From NCBI GenBank assembly GCA_020543525.1, contig JAHYIO010000039.1, forward strand, positions 62,001 through 126,000: a stretch of 64,000 bases of DNA. Reading direction: 5' to 3'. Source of the stretch: Coriolopsis trogii (Eukaryota; Basidiomycota; Agaricomycetes; Polyporales; Polyporaceae). Below the pieces are notes generated by a model, which was not told the origin of the DNA, did no database searches, and was given only the letters and a program-made list of their open reading frames with translations. Positions 34,448-46,013 of this stretch are shown here, piece by piece (position 1 is the stretch's first letter; each line of letters starts with the position of its first letter). Position numbers and translations under genes: made by a program.

Positions 34448-35465
34448 ATGACTGCCATTACGCAAAACCTGCCGTGGTTTGTCAAAGACCTCGGTGTCTC
34501 CATCGTGGGCCAGGTACGCTCAATCCCTCGGAACCGCCGCATGCTCCTACTAACCGCATACTAGAAATGCTATACCTCCATCGTCGAGAACCTGGACTTC
34601 AACGACATTGAATGTCTCAAGTATTCGCTCTCAAAGGGCCTTGGGATAGGTATTGTAGTGGGAGGATCTATCATGAAAGTCCCTCAGCTACTTCTCAGTA
34701 AGTACCATCCACCTTCCTGCCGCCTACAGCGTTGACTAGCAATGCCCCACAGTTGTCTCCGCCCGCTCGGCGCGCGGTCTATCACTCACCGCATATATTC
34801 TCGAGACTCTCGCTTATGCTATCACATTCGCCTATTCCTACCGTAACGACTTTCCGTTCTCCACCTATGGCGAGAATCTCTTCCTCACCATCCAAAACGT
34901 CATAATCACCCTTCTTATCGTCCACTACAACCCTCCACCGACGCTCGCCGCACGGTCCCCCATTCAGCGCGCCGTCGTCTCTCTCCAGGCAGCCCTCGCC
35001 TGCGCCGTTCCCCTCTTCGTCTTCCCCACCTCGACGATCGCCGTCTTCCAGCTCGCGACCCTCCCGCTCTCCCTCTTCTCCAAGCTCCCCCAGATTCTCC
35101 AGAACTACCGCGCCCAGAGCACCGGCCAGCTCTCCGCCTTCGCCGTCATCTCCCAAGTCGGCGGCTGCCTCGCCCGCCTCTTCACGACCGCCACCGAGGT
35201 CGGTGACATCATCGTCAGCGCCGGCTTTGCCCTCGCCCTCGTCCTCAACCTCGTCCTCGGCGTCCAGATGTGGATGTACTGGGGCAAGGAAGACAAGGAC
35301 GAGCTCGAGATGGGCCACATTGGTGTCTCCGACGAGAAGAACAGGACGCGCTGGATACCTCCGGCCCCGGCACACAAAGTCGAGGTGGTTGTCCCTCCCG
35401 CTTCTCCTGGGGGTCGTGCAAGCCCTCGTCCGAGCAACAGGAAGTGGGCGCGGAAGGTGGACTGA
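34448..35465 (+). CDS. MPDU1: Mannose-P-dolichol utilization defect 1 homologue (PQ-loop), 303 aa
   Basis: MPDU1 proteins are ER membrane proteins required for use of dolichol-linked monosaccharides in glycosylation. Exons 34448-34513, 34565-34697 and 34753-35465. The two PQ-loop repeats are visible: GGSIMKVPQLLLIVSARSAR and LSLFSKLPQILQNYRAQSTG, each with the Pro-Gln or Pro-Gln-like pair at a helix bend. RLFTTATEVGDIIVSAGFAL belongs to a later helix. About seven membrane segments are predicted. The cytosolic tail is long and basic and ends RKWARKVD or similar. Converges with RAD6, with about 300 bp between. Confidence 0.9.
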
Positions 35466-35773
35466 GCTTTCTGTGTTACGAGTTCTGTATCCCCAGATAT
35501 TTATCTTGATCCCCGGTTATTCTAGTGCAATCATTATAGTGACCCCCGTGGAGCAGCGGCACTCACTGGCATTGGCGGTAGATTGGTCAGGCACGGATTG
35601 GTAAACACATGCGTTCCAACGAGAATCGTGAATATACAAGTACAACTCGCGGGCGGCCATTACATCGACGTACAATATCATACTGGTATTCCATCACCTA
35701 TGGGTACACCCTCTCGAGGGAACAAGACATGCGATCTCTCCGCGCTCGCACACACAGTCAGACTATCGACGAC

Positions 35774-36408
35774 TCACTGAGCCTGCGCGGCGCCCGCCGA
35801 GTCCTGCTCCATCGCGACCTGCTCCTCGGGGTCGAGCCAACTCTCCTCGACGGTGGCGCGGACCCTGCGCACGTACTCCTTCATGTTCTCTCTGTAAAGC
35901 TGGGCTGCCTCGGCGTTCGCGGGACTGTTTGGGTTGGGGTCATGGAGGAGGCTCTGGATCGAGGTCAGGATCGCGGCGACATCGTACGTCGGCGACCATC
36001 GGTTCTGGAGGATATCGAGGCAGAGCTCGCCGTTCGCGTACACGTTCGGGTGGAACATGCGCGAGAGGAACTTCACCGTCGGCGGCTTGTTCGGGTACGA
36101 CTCGTCGAAGGTGAGCAAGAGCTTGAACGTCCCGTCCTCGAACGGAGTGTCCGCTGAGGGAATGATTGCGTGAGCGCCACAGAGTGCAAGGGAGCACGCG
36201 AGCGTTGGGAATGGGCCGACACTCACCTGGGCCGAAGATGACGGCGTTCCAGAGCATGATGTTGTCCGGGCATGGGCTGCCTGAGATCCCGCCAGGAGGA
36301 TCGGTGGAGAGTCGCTTGAAGTCGCGGATGAGGCGGCGGCGGCAGTTAGTAGACTGTGAATAACGTCAGAGAGGCCGTAGTATGTGAGCTAGTCAAAGTA
36401 CGTACCAT
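35774..36408 (-). CDS. RAD6: Ubiquitin-conjugating enzyme E2 Rad6/Ubc2, 169 aa
   Basis: Rad6 ubiquitinates histone H2B and PCNA with partner E3s. The first coding exon is only the ATG (36406-36408). Exon two (36227-36353) begins [20 protein letters not shown], exon three is 35774-36153. The core shows [32 protein letters not shown] and the active-site cysteine in [20 protein letters not shown], with [20 protein letters not shown] after it. The tail ([20 protein letters not shown]) is short and only weakly acidic, as in filamentous fungi, unlike the long acidic tail of budding yeast. Confidence 0.96.
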
Positions 36409-37251
36409 GGCTAGATAGTATCTAGGAGCGAAGGGTTGCCGTAGACTGGGGGAGAGGAAGACTCGGGAGGTGGGAGGATGGGCAGATGGTGGTTTGGGAG
36501 AAAGTGCAGTACGGCGCCTGTTCTGGGAGAGTGAGCCCAGGAGACGAGGAACAACGCAGGCCGTTCCTTCCTTGCTTCCTCCCACCATCTGCCCTCTGCC
36601 CGGTTTCGCTGATCAGTTGCTCCCCCCGGGCTTCTGTTTTGCGTGTCCTCACAAGGAATCAGTTGCAGTAGTCAGCGCGGCCGGTTCTTTCGCACAGGCT
36701 CACGTCTTCCCCGGACTGGCTACATATGCCGTTTTCGAGCACGCTACACGCCTGACCGTCTACAAAGCGGAGATTTTTCGTCTCGGACGATGCCACAGCT
36801 AGCTTGTTCCAGCCAAATCGCGCAGCCTCCAACGTTCACGAGACCAAAGGAGGTGAGTTTCAGGATTCGAAGACCGCCCACACATTGCCAGTCGCGCCAC
36901 TTTATACACGAGCAAGATGGAGAGACATTTCAGGTTCTGGATTGATGTAGAACAAGGTTCGTACCAACTTGCTGTTGAGACGAAGCCATGATAGTTTGGT
37001 GGATCAGGCCAGACATCGAACGACGTGAGGTTCCTTTCTATCGATCGTAAATACATGTGCGATACACACCAGTACATATCCAGATTCATCGACGTCCTTG
37101 TACTCAGCTGCGCTGTAGTTGTAATGTACATGTATGGCTCAAACAGATGTGCAAGAAACATCATATACAGATTGTGGCGCCCCGGGCCGCCACAAGGTCC
37201 TCCATCGCAATCTCATCTGACCCTGGCAAGTCTCCCTTAACCACGCGCGCG
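36409..37251. promoter_or_regulatory. Divergent promoter region of RAD6 and HIS2
   Basis: 843 bp with no supported gene. Frames such as 36470-36802 on the plus strand show no motif. It must hold both promoters. Confidence 0.45.
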
Positions 37252-38360
37252 ATGCATAGTCATCACTCTCATTCTGGCCAGTTCTGCAAACATGCATCCG
37301 GTACCCTCGAAGAAGTTGTCGTTGAAGCAATACGACAGGGCTTCCACACTTATGGCCTCACTGAGCATGTCCCGCGCTATCGCCTGCACGATCTCTACCC
37401 CGAAGAGGTTTCGTGAATTGCAATCCTTGGAAATATACGCACTTGCTGACATGCTTCAATCCTCGGCAGGAAGGAATGACACTGGAGGCCTTGAAAGCTC
37501 AGTTCTCCGCCTACCTTGATGAGGCTCACCGCCTGAAGAAAAAATATGCAAACGGCATCGCCCTTCTCGTCGGGCTTGAGACCGAATACATCACCGAAGC
37601 CGATCTGGACGGCCTCACCGCTCTCCTAGCTGAATGTGGCGATCGCATCGAGTACCTCGTTGGGTCGGTCCATCACGTCGCGGGGATTCCAATCGACTTT
37701 GACCAGGCCACATTTACCAAATCTCTCCAGTCTTTCTCGCCCTCCACTTCGCCAGCCTCGGATCCCGACTCTCCTCAGGCCAACCGCGAGACGATGTCGT
37801 CCTTCCTGTGTGCCTACTTTGACGCGCAGTATACGCTCATGCAGCGCTTCCACCCCGAGATCATCGGGCACGTCGACCTCTGCCGTCTGTACAACCCCTC
37901 TTTGCGATTCGGGGACTACCCTGAGGTGATGGACCGTATCCATCGGAACGTGCGGTACGCAGTCGAGTACGGAGCGCTGTTCGAGGTCAACGCGGCCGCG
38001 TTCCGAAAGGGGTGGGGCGCTGCGTATCCCGGTGAAGACGTCCTCGAGGTATCTGTCTACCTCTCATAGTGTGTCCTCTATGGTCGACCATCGGGCTCAC
38101 TGGCATGTTTCATACAGATCATCCGAGAAGCAGGCGGACGATTTGCCTTGTCTGATGACAGCCACGGACCGCATGCAGTCGGTCTCAACTACAACAAGCT
38201 ACGGGAGTATGCGCAAAAGATGGCCGTTCGGAATATATGGGTTCTTGACTCCGAGTCGTCGGCGTCGAGGAATCCTGGAGGGAGAGCGCTGAAACCGCGT
38301 AGGGTGCCTGGTATTTGGTGGGAACATAGCTTTTGGGCTGCTCGTACAACACTGTCATGA
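37252..38360 (+). CDS. HIS2: Histidinol-phosphatase (PHP domain), 325 aa
   Basis: Removes phosphate from L-histidinol phosphate, the penultimate stage of histidine synthesis. Exons 37252-37407, 37470-38048 and 38118-38360. PHP-domain metal ligands are seen in MHSHHSHSGQFCKHA at the N-terminus, GLTEHVPRY, LLVGLETEYI, YLVGSVHHVAGIPIDFD, EIIGHVDLCRLYNP, FEVNAAAFRKGW and RFALSDDSHGPHAVG. These are in family order. The C-terminus extends about 30 residues past the last motif. Cytosolic; no targeting signal. Confidence 0.93.
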
Positions 38361-38711
38361 TTTGCATTCATGCGTGCTATGTAGTATAGAGATATGTACA
38401 ACATACGGTTGGTCTTAAAGTTTAGTACATGCTAGGCTGGAGACCCCGGTCCGGAGGTACCGGCTTATGCAGCCGCGCGCCGACATCGTCGTGCGTATCG
38501 GGCGCGAGCCTAGATCGTGTTTTGCTTTGCACACTCGGCATTGCCATCATCATTCGACATCCACACGAACATCTACGAAAAACTACAAAGCGATAGTACC
38601 ATTCTAACACGCAGCCCGAATTCAGCAGATCCAAAGGTCGGAGCAGGTTCTTTGAGTATGATGTTCTTCATGTTTCTCCTATCCTAATCTCTAGAATAGA
38701 ACGCAAAGGAT
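38361..38711. other. Intergenic region
   Basis: 350 bp between HIS2 and the next rightward gene. Nothing supported; the minus-strand frame at 38422-38634 has no motif. Confidence 0.5.
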
Positions 38712-39708
38712 ATGCAAACCCCCAGCTCTCAAAGCACTGGTTGGCCAGGACCGGACTGTCGGGCCATAATAGCAGAAGCTGCAGCAAGACACATAGCAGG
38801 TGGTGACTACGAAGGCGGTCTAGGCGAGCCCGACCCAAGCGTGGTGCGTTTCGTGCGAGTGCCCCGCGAATCTACGCAACAGAACCAAACCATTCCGCAT
38901 CCGTGATTATAGTACGCTCGGCATACAGATGCCTTGGAACGTTCAGGAATTGCCGTCCCCCGTCTACCGGACTCATTCTTGCGGCAGTTGTTGCAAATGG
39001 GTAGCACTGCGGCAACAACCTCACCGGCTGCTGATCCAATGGCGGTGGACATTGCATCGGAATCTCCCGGATCCGCGCAATCGCCACAAACACCCCCAGC
39101 AAACCCCGCCTCAAATTCCTGCGAGAATATATTTGACCCAACAGCATTTCATTGGAAGTCTCAGTACCAGAAGCCAGGGGTAGGTACAGACATACACCCT
39201 CCGTCCTACCAATCGATACTGATCGTCGTCAATGCATTACCTCTAGCTGAAACCAGCGACTGACGATCCCACCGTCCGTTTCCTCAAGATTCCCAACTCG
39301 CCCTACTCGATCCGCGTCTGGCGTGACTCTGGCGTCCGGGACCTAGGTGGCGACATGGAGCACGCCGTTTTCCTCGACTACTTTGACGACGGCCGCGTCC
39401 AGCCCACAAATCAACCCGACGCCTACACGCTCTACCCGGCCGCGGATCTGAACCGCTCGGGCACATTCCCCACCGACGGGCCCATCATCTCCTGGGACCG
39501 CGCGAGCATGGCGGGACATGGAGTGAACTTGGATAGCGTGCACGTCCCTGAGGGTATGGAGCGCTTCACTGCACCCGAGGGCTCGTACATCACCCTGCGG
39601 CGGGACGGCTATCCCGACTTCACGTTTCAGATGCCGACGTTTCCCCACCCACAGGCCGCACAGTTTGGCCGGAACCCACACGCTCCTCATACGGGGATGG
39701 CATTTTGA
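38712..39708 (+). CDS. Unrecognised basidiomycete-type protein, paralogue 2, 266 aa
   Basis: Exons 38712-38799, 38929-39179 and 39247-39708. The N-terminal part is helical once spliced (AAARHIADALERSGIAVPRL), then a Pro/Ser-rich linker, then the region shared with the gene at 31124-31807: LKPATDDPTVRFLKIPNSPY, SIRVWRDSGV, AVFLDYFDDGRVQP, and FTAPEGSYITLRRDGYPDFT. The shared intron sits before LKP in both. No known domain. Both copies lie among housekeeping genes 7 kb apart, so this is not a simple tandem pair. The gene converges with the F-box gene ending at 39810. Confidence 0.7.
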
Positions 39709-39809
39709 CGAATCACAGCACTTAGCCTGGTCAGTGACGTAGCGAAGATTAAGGTAATATATCTAAGATAGCAGGTTTTCAGGACATGGCACACCAGCAT
39801 ATTCAGCAG

Positions 39810-41068
39810 CTACGTCTCAAAAAGGATGATCAGTCTCCCGCAAGCATACGCCCTCCGCAACAACCTCTGAATCAACGCTCCAAATGCACTCTGTCTCTCT
39901 TTGCTCAGAGAATATGACGTTCGCACCACGAACTGCACCTCCTGGAGCTTCTCGAAAGGATGAGAGTCCGAGTCTGAGTCTGCCATCTCCGAGAACAAGA
40001 CTCTGTCGGCCTCCTCGAGTCTAACAGCATGAACGACAACGTCCGAGACGTCATCCGCGGATCGTACCCTGTCCAGCTCCAACTGGAGGGTGAGAGAGCG
40101 GAGGCGGCGAGGGGCAGGCAAGGAAGCGAGGACGAGCGGGAGGGCGTCCCAGCGGGCCGTCGATGCATGGTACTTGTTGATGAGCAGGGTGAGGGACTCG
40201 AGGGACGTGTACCTCTCAAGGCATGACGCTATTAACAACAAATCACGAGACTCATCAGAACGTAGCACTGATGTCGAGCTGAAAGGCGATATTACATACA
40301 TGGCATGCGCCGTACCGGAATCGTCAGTTCCTGCACAGATGGTCCGAACAACGGGACGAGCTCGGGCGCATTGTGCGCACCCGACGGAATGATGAGTGTT
40401 CGCAACGACTCCTGCGTAGGTGTTCCCGCAAGCCATCGCAAAAGCGCAAGCGTCTTGCCCGGGAATGTCGCGGGTACGTGAAGAGCCTCGATTTGCGGGC
40501 CCGCACGAGCAGAATGAGCGGTCCGTTGGCTCTTGCTACCCGCTTCTGTCTTGCTGTTCCATGAGACAGTACGACAGCAGAGTGTCTTGAGGTAAGGGAG
40601 GGCGGTGATGAGTGTCTGGACTCCATGCATATCTTCATGGAACGTCTCCCAGAGCGTAAGGCTCGTCAGCGACGGCAGGAGAGCGAACATTTCCTGGTGC
40701 TGCCCGATTAGCGCCGTGCCGCGTGGGCCAATTCCGCAAATGACAAGGCTCTCGAGGCGGGGGAAAGTGGCGGGGGTGAGGTTGGGGAGAAGGAGGCGGT
40801 CGAGCAGTACGTCTTCGTTCATGTTGAACATGTCTGCCTTCCAATTGAGACGCAACTCGCGCACGTAGCGCAAGAGGGGACGCATCTCCGTGCTGCCCAG
40901 TACTCGAAAATCCACAACGGCGAAGAGGTGCGGTTTGGCGATGGCGTCCAAGACATGGCAGGAGAGGGAGAGTGTGCGCAGAGTTGGAATGTCACGGGCG
41001 ATAAACGAGACGATGTGGTCGAGCAGTTCGTAAGGTAGATGGGCATCCGGGGGGCGAGGAGACGCCAT
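39810..41068 (-). CDS. F-box-like protein, 395 aa
   Basis: Exons 40300-41068 and 39810-40228. The N-terminus holds an F-box-like motif: DAHLPYELLDHIVSFIARDI followed by TLRTLSLSCHVLDAIAKPHL. The rest is a loose leucine-rich, LRR-like region (FPRLESLVICGIG, LPSLTSLTLWETF, LPYLKTLCCRTV) of the kind found in many mushroom F-box proteins, which recruit targets to SCF ubiquitin ligases. The target is unknown. The in-frame ATG at 41191 would add a 41-residue, unlikely leader; MASPRPPDA at 41068 is preferred. Confidence 0.75.
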
Positions 41069-41637
41069 GTCTACTGGAGGAATGTGGTGTCGTAACGTTG
41101 CTTTATGTACCCGAGGATTGCGGAAGAAGCATGCAGAAGTATGGCCACTGTCAGGTTGGCACAATGGGGTTGCCCCGCGCCTGACTGTCATTTCAGCATC
41201 TTCAGATTGATCTTGCCGCGCTTCCTCCGGTCGGGCAGAATCCCTGGTCCCGTGCAGGATGGGTGTTCCATGTGTGGCTCAACCCTCGTTGCATATTTCA
41301 TTCTGGGACATGTATCAGTGCAAGGTGCTGGAACCATGACCTGAGAGACGTATTCGTGTCATGCCACTCCTAGAATATGCCCTACCTGGGGCAGCTCATG
41401 ACGTGAGAGGATCAGCCCAAAGTCGGCACGAGGCACTTCTGTATGTCGTTCTGAGCGCACGCACTATGCACGCGCATCACATCGAAGTCACCCGCGAGGC
41501 CAGGAAGGCTCGCGGCCTCTCTTCGCACGCGTCGGGCTCAGCGTCATCGTCTCCTTTGCCTATAGAACCCCGGTCCGAAGGCTGGTGATGGTGTCGTAAA
41601 ACTGGAAGACAGGTGGCCCCATCAACGCGGCACCTAT
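41069..41637. other. Spacer between two F-box-like genes
   Basis: 569 bp. It contains the promoter of the gene at 39810-41068 and the 3' flank of the one at 41638. No gene seen. Confidence 0.5.
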
Positions 41638-42890
41638 TCAGCAAGCGATGATAGCACTCACCTCATGTACCCTCCAATATCTCGTTACCAGTCTCTTTCC
41701 TGCACCCGCGATACTGGGCAGCCGCGCTTCGACCCGGTTAAGCAATGCCTTCGCCTCCTCAGCCGGGTCCCATCCGAGCTCTTCCTTGAGCTGCAAGATG
41801 AACTCGACCTCCTCGAGCGCGTCAAAGCTCTCATCGTCGAGCACCTCATTGAGGCGGTTGAGCGCAGCCCAGTCGACGACAGCATCCATGCCCGTCTCGA
41901 ACTCGATGCGCACATCGATCGTCACCTTCCGCAGCTGTCTGTTACCGACGCCGCGCTCGAGGAAGGGCGCGAGCAAGTACCAGCTCCCCTGATTGAGGTT
42001 GTACGAGTCCATGAAAAGCGTCAGGCTGTGCAGGTCCGTGTATCCCTCCAGCTGACCACGGTATGTATCCTCTGCTCGCAACATCAGCAACACCTCCCGA
42101 AACGTCATAGCCCCAAACAACAACATCGACACTCACGGTGAAAGGACCGGATGGGTAGTGAGAGGTGCCTCACGAACCGGCCAAACCGGCCAAGCACGTA
42201 CAGCGGCGCGCGCGCGGCGAACGGCACGACGATCGTCTCGAGCGACGTCGCAGCGGGGCTGTTGGCGAGCCACTCTGCGATCTCCGACGTCGCCCTCGTC
42301 GTCACGTCCGGGCAGAACGCGAGGCGGCGAAGCCGGGGCCGCGTCTTGACATCGAGGTTCTGCACGTGTGGCACGGAGAATTGGCGGGCCATCGACGGTT
42401 CAGCGTACGTCACCCGGTGGAGGTTGAGGCTGGAGAGGCAGGGCAGGGAACAGACGAAGGCTTGGATGTGCCGCAGGTTGAGGAAGGACATCCCGCTGAG
42501 GGTGAGTTGCGTGACTGACCCGAATTGCGAGAGTGCTTGCAGGCAGGGAGGGAGGATCGCGATGATGTCCCAGAACTGGAGGCCGCAGAACGTGAACGTG
42601 GATAGCTTCGGGAGTGATTGTGGACATAGACGGCGGAAGAGCTCGTCCATGAGGACGTGGCGCGAGACGCAACGGCTGGTGGGCATGAGCCTGATTTCCT
42701 GGGCGAAAGCAAGGTAGGGTGCCATGGAGTCTTCAGCGAGAACTTTGTAGCTCATCACGGCGAAGAGGAACTCTCGCGCGAGAGGGAGTAGGTGGTGACA
42801 AGTGAGTGCTACGGCTTTTAACGCGGCGCGATCCCGATGCAGATAGCCTAGTATGTGTGAGGTAAGCTCTGGCGGAAGGTCGTGCAACAT
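41638..42890 (-). CDS. F-box-like protein, 395 aa, tandem neighbour
   Basis: Exons 42137-42890 and 41638-42071. Starts MLHDLPPELTSHILGYLHRD with RAALKAVALTCHHLLPLARE, a good F-box. LRR-like strands follow (LPKLSTFTFCGLQFWDI, FGSVTQLTLSGMSFLNL, LPCLSSLNLHRVTY) and a C-terminal helical end with DDESFDALEEVEFILQLKEE. It matches the neighbouring F-box gene in total length (395 aa), in having two exons with a phase-1 junction, and in layout, so the two are probably diverged tandem duplicates. Confidence 0.75.
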
Positions 42891-43572
42891 CGTGGAGTGT
42901 TCGCTCTGTCCAGTTGAGGTATTATAGTTAATCCCAGGTAGTAGACTAGCCCTGGCACGGTGGGTGCTAAAGCAAGAGCCAATCAGCCGTACTATTGACG
43001 TAGACCAGCTGATCTGTTAAAACTTACTGAATACAGTGGCAACCTACTTGAGAGCGTACGACGGCAAGTACAGGTGCTGTCAGCGCGCACGCGTTCCAAG
43101 CTGTCGTGGTGACTGGACAAGCAAAGACCAACTTATCCGAGCGAGGTTGAATTCAGGCGATAAGACGCGCTACCCACGACCTCTCACCATTCTGAGCAAA
43201 TGGTTCACATGAGCTGCCTGAGGCGTCATTTAATGAACCGCGCTTTCTATGGCGAGTCGCGCTGTTCAACTTTCACAATCCATACCGTAGCATGAACCCA
43301 ACCACGGTATATAGGATTACTTAGCATTCTACAAGAAATTCTAGGAGGCTTGCGAATGACATCAATTGCTTCAAGCTTGATCATTACTCTCGCATAGGCA
43401 CTGGTATTGCGAACACTCAATCAACAGCACGCTGTGAGCTTTGCATGCTGCCAAACATAACTGAGGTACGATTGTTGTTCTTGACGATTGTATGATACAG
43501 ATGAGGACTCGTTCTATGGAATCCATGTTGTGCGTCCGAGCAGGAGAAATGAATGCCCAATGCAAACCCGGC
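42891..43572. other. Intergenic region
   Basis: 682 bp, richer in A and T than its surroundings. Promoter of the F-box gene to the left and 3' flank of ETF-QO to the right. No gene seen. Confidence 0.5.
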
Positions 43573-45612
43573 CTATGTGATAGCTACACGCACACAGTCA
43601 GCAAGATGGGCAGACAGTGGACATCAGAACACAAGACTCACTGTACTTGGGACCACCCCCGCCCTCGGGCACGGTCCAGGTGATGTCCTGCGTAGGCACC
43701 TTGACGTCGCAGAACTTGCAATGGATGCAGTTCTGCGAGTTGATGACGAGCTTCTTGCCCTCCCACCCCACGTTCTCCGTCTCCGTCGCCGCGTCCGCGC
43801 CCTCGTCCTCCACATACTCGTACACCTGCGCCGGGCAGCCCCTACCCAGCAGCCCCGCATACTCCCCCACGTTGACCTTCACGTGCTCCCGCCTCACGTC
43901 CGCGTCTTCGGTCCACTTTTCCGTCGCCAGGCCCTGCTCGGGCTCGCTGCCCTCCCGACCGGCATGCTCTTGCGCGAGGTAACGCCTCACCCGGAGATGC
44001 ACAGGCTGGTCCTCGGCATGGTTCGTGCCCGTAAGAGTGACGCTCGTCAGCAGGTCCGTCGACAGCGGCGGTTCAAACGGCGGGTAGTCAATAGGCTCGC
44101 ATTCGCTCGCGCGCTTCGTGTGCGCCGCATCACTCTTGCCCTCCTTGTTCCTGAACGTCCAAGGCGTCCGCCCACGGAGCAGGAGGGTGTCGATGCCCGA
44201 GTATGCGACGCCGCCCCAGATCCCGAGTGCGGTGTTGAACGATGGACGGACGTTGCGCACCTCGTAGAGCTCGTCGTGCACCCAGCTCTTCTTGAGCGAG
44301 TCCTCGTACGCGCTCATGTCTGCCGGCTGCTCTGTTGACTCGGACGCGAGTGCGTCGTACGCTGCTTCGGCAGCGAGCATACCGCTCTTCATGGCGGTGT
44401 GGGTGCCTTTGATCTTGGGCACGTTCAAGAAGCCGGCAGAACACCCGATGAGAGCGCCACCCGGGAAGTTGAGTTTGGGCACTGACTGCAGGCCACCTTC
44501 GTTCAGCACGCGCGCACCATACGCGATACGCGTCGAATCCCCCGACAGGAGATCGCGGAAGTATGGATGGTGTTTCATGCGCTAGTGGACAATTGAGTGA
44601 GTGATGACCATTGACTGGCGAGAGACACACCTGGAGCTCTCTGTACGGACTGATGTACGGATTGGAATAGTCGAGTCCAATGACGAGTCCGAGAGTGACG
44701 AGTCCATCGGCCATATGGTAAGCCCAGCCGCCGCCATATGTTTGGAAGTCGAGGGGCCAACCCATTGTGTGCACTACCTTGCCTGGCTCATGTTTGCTGG
44801 GGTCGACGCGCCAAACCTCCTTGAGGCCGAGTCCATAAGTCTGGGGATCGCGGCCTTCGCGAAGCTTGAAACGCCTGATGAGCTCCTTGGAGAGAGAGCC
44901 GTGGGCACCTTCGGCGAGAAGCGTAATGCGCGCACGGAACTCCATTCCAGGCTCGAAGGAGTCCTTCATGCGGCCTTGCCGGTCAAGGCCGACTTCGTTT
45001 GTGCGGACTCCCAGGACGCTGCGGCCGTCTGGACCGTATACGAGGCCAGCGCCAGCAAACCCGGGATAAACCTCGACGCCCATCTCTTCTGCGATTGCGC
45101 CTAGCCATGCGGTGACTCTGGAGAGGGAGATGACATAGGTGCCCATCTTTGCCATTTGGGGTGGTTGGGGAATCCGAACGGAGAACTTCTCGGTCATGAA
45201 GCGCATGGAGGTAGAGGTAGTCGGCTGAGTGAGAGGGTGGTCGTCGCGAGACTGCCATTCAGGAAGAAGCTCGTTAAGAGCGCGAGGTTCGAGGACGGCT
45301 CCTGAAAGTATGTGCGAGCCTGGCTACTGGTCAGTAAAGCTCGCGCAGACAGGAGGCATGACACTCACCGACTTCTGCGCCCTTCTCGAGAACGACGACG
45401 CGGACCTCGCGCCCCCTTTCCTGCTCGAGCTGCTTAAGGCGAATGGCAGCACTGAGGCCGGCGGGACCTCCTCCGACTATGCAGACATCGACCTCGTCGC
45501 TGGCGCGCTCGACATTGGTGGGGTCGAAGAGCTCCCTCCGCCTGAGGGGAGTGGTATGCAGTGGGCGTACGAACCGGGCTGGCGAGTGCCTTGGTCGACA
45601 GCGGAGGATCAT
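43573..45612 (-). CDS. CIR2: Electron transfer flavoprotein-ubiquinone oxidoreductase, 627 aa
   Basis: ETF-QO passes electrons from the electron transfer flavoprotein to ubiquinone in the inner mitochondrial membrane. Exons 45369-45612, 44631-45319, 43642-44581 and a tiny 43573-43583. The N-terminus is Arg-rich (MILRCRPRHSPARFVRPLHT), a matrix-targeting signal. FAD fold: VDVCIVGGGPAGLSAAIRLK. Then GSHILSGAVLEP, HTMGWPLDFQTYGGGWAYHM, GALIGCSAGFLNVPKIKGTH. The 4Fe-4S cluster cysteines are in GCPAQVYEYV and NCIHCKFCDVKVPTQDITW. The last exon encodes only TIT plus stop. An alternative ATG at 45639 is in frame. Confidence 0.93.
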
Positions 45613-46013
45613 GGCGTGCGGGGTAAAGACAAGGTGCATCTGCAGACGGAGAGTGTGCGCGACACCCGGCCCTGCTCGGTCTGTGCGGGAGGAGCCTGCC
45701 CGGAGCGAATTCCGACGTCGCCATTCGCTCACCCCGCAATCACGCGACCCACGGCGTGCACGGGGTCCTGTCCGCGCGTGATGGAGACCCCGGGGAGCAG
45801 TGCCGTCATCGAGAAGAGACGCCGGTGGCAGACGTGCATCGGACTCGGGCAGCGGTAGCAGCCTCTGATGAATCCATCCATGTCCCAACGTCCGCGTCAA
45901 CCCTGACTGACTGTCTCCCTCGCCCACCCGGTCGCTCATCTGCTCGCGTTATACCACCAGCTTGCTTGTAGACAACGTCCACCGCTCATCGCCTCCACAC
46001 CGTCCATGCTACA
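45613..46013. promoter_or_regulatory. Divergent promoter of ETF-QO and the GPH transporter
   Basis: 401 bp between start codons, GC-rich, no clear TATA box. Confidence 0.45.
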
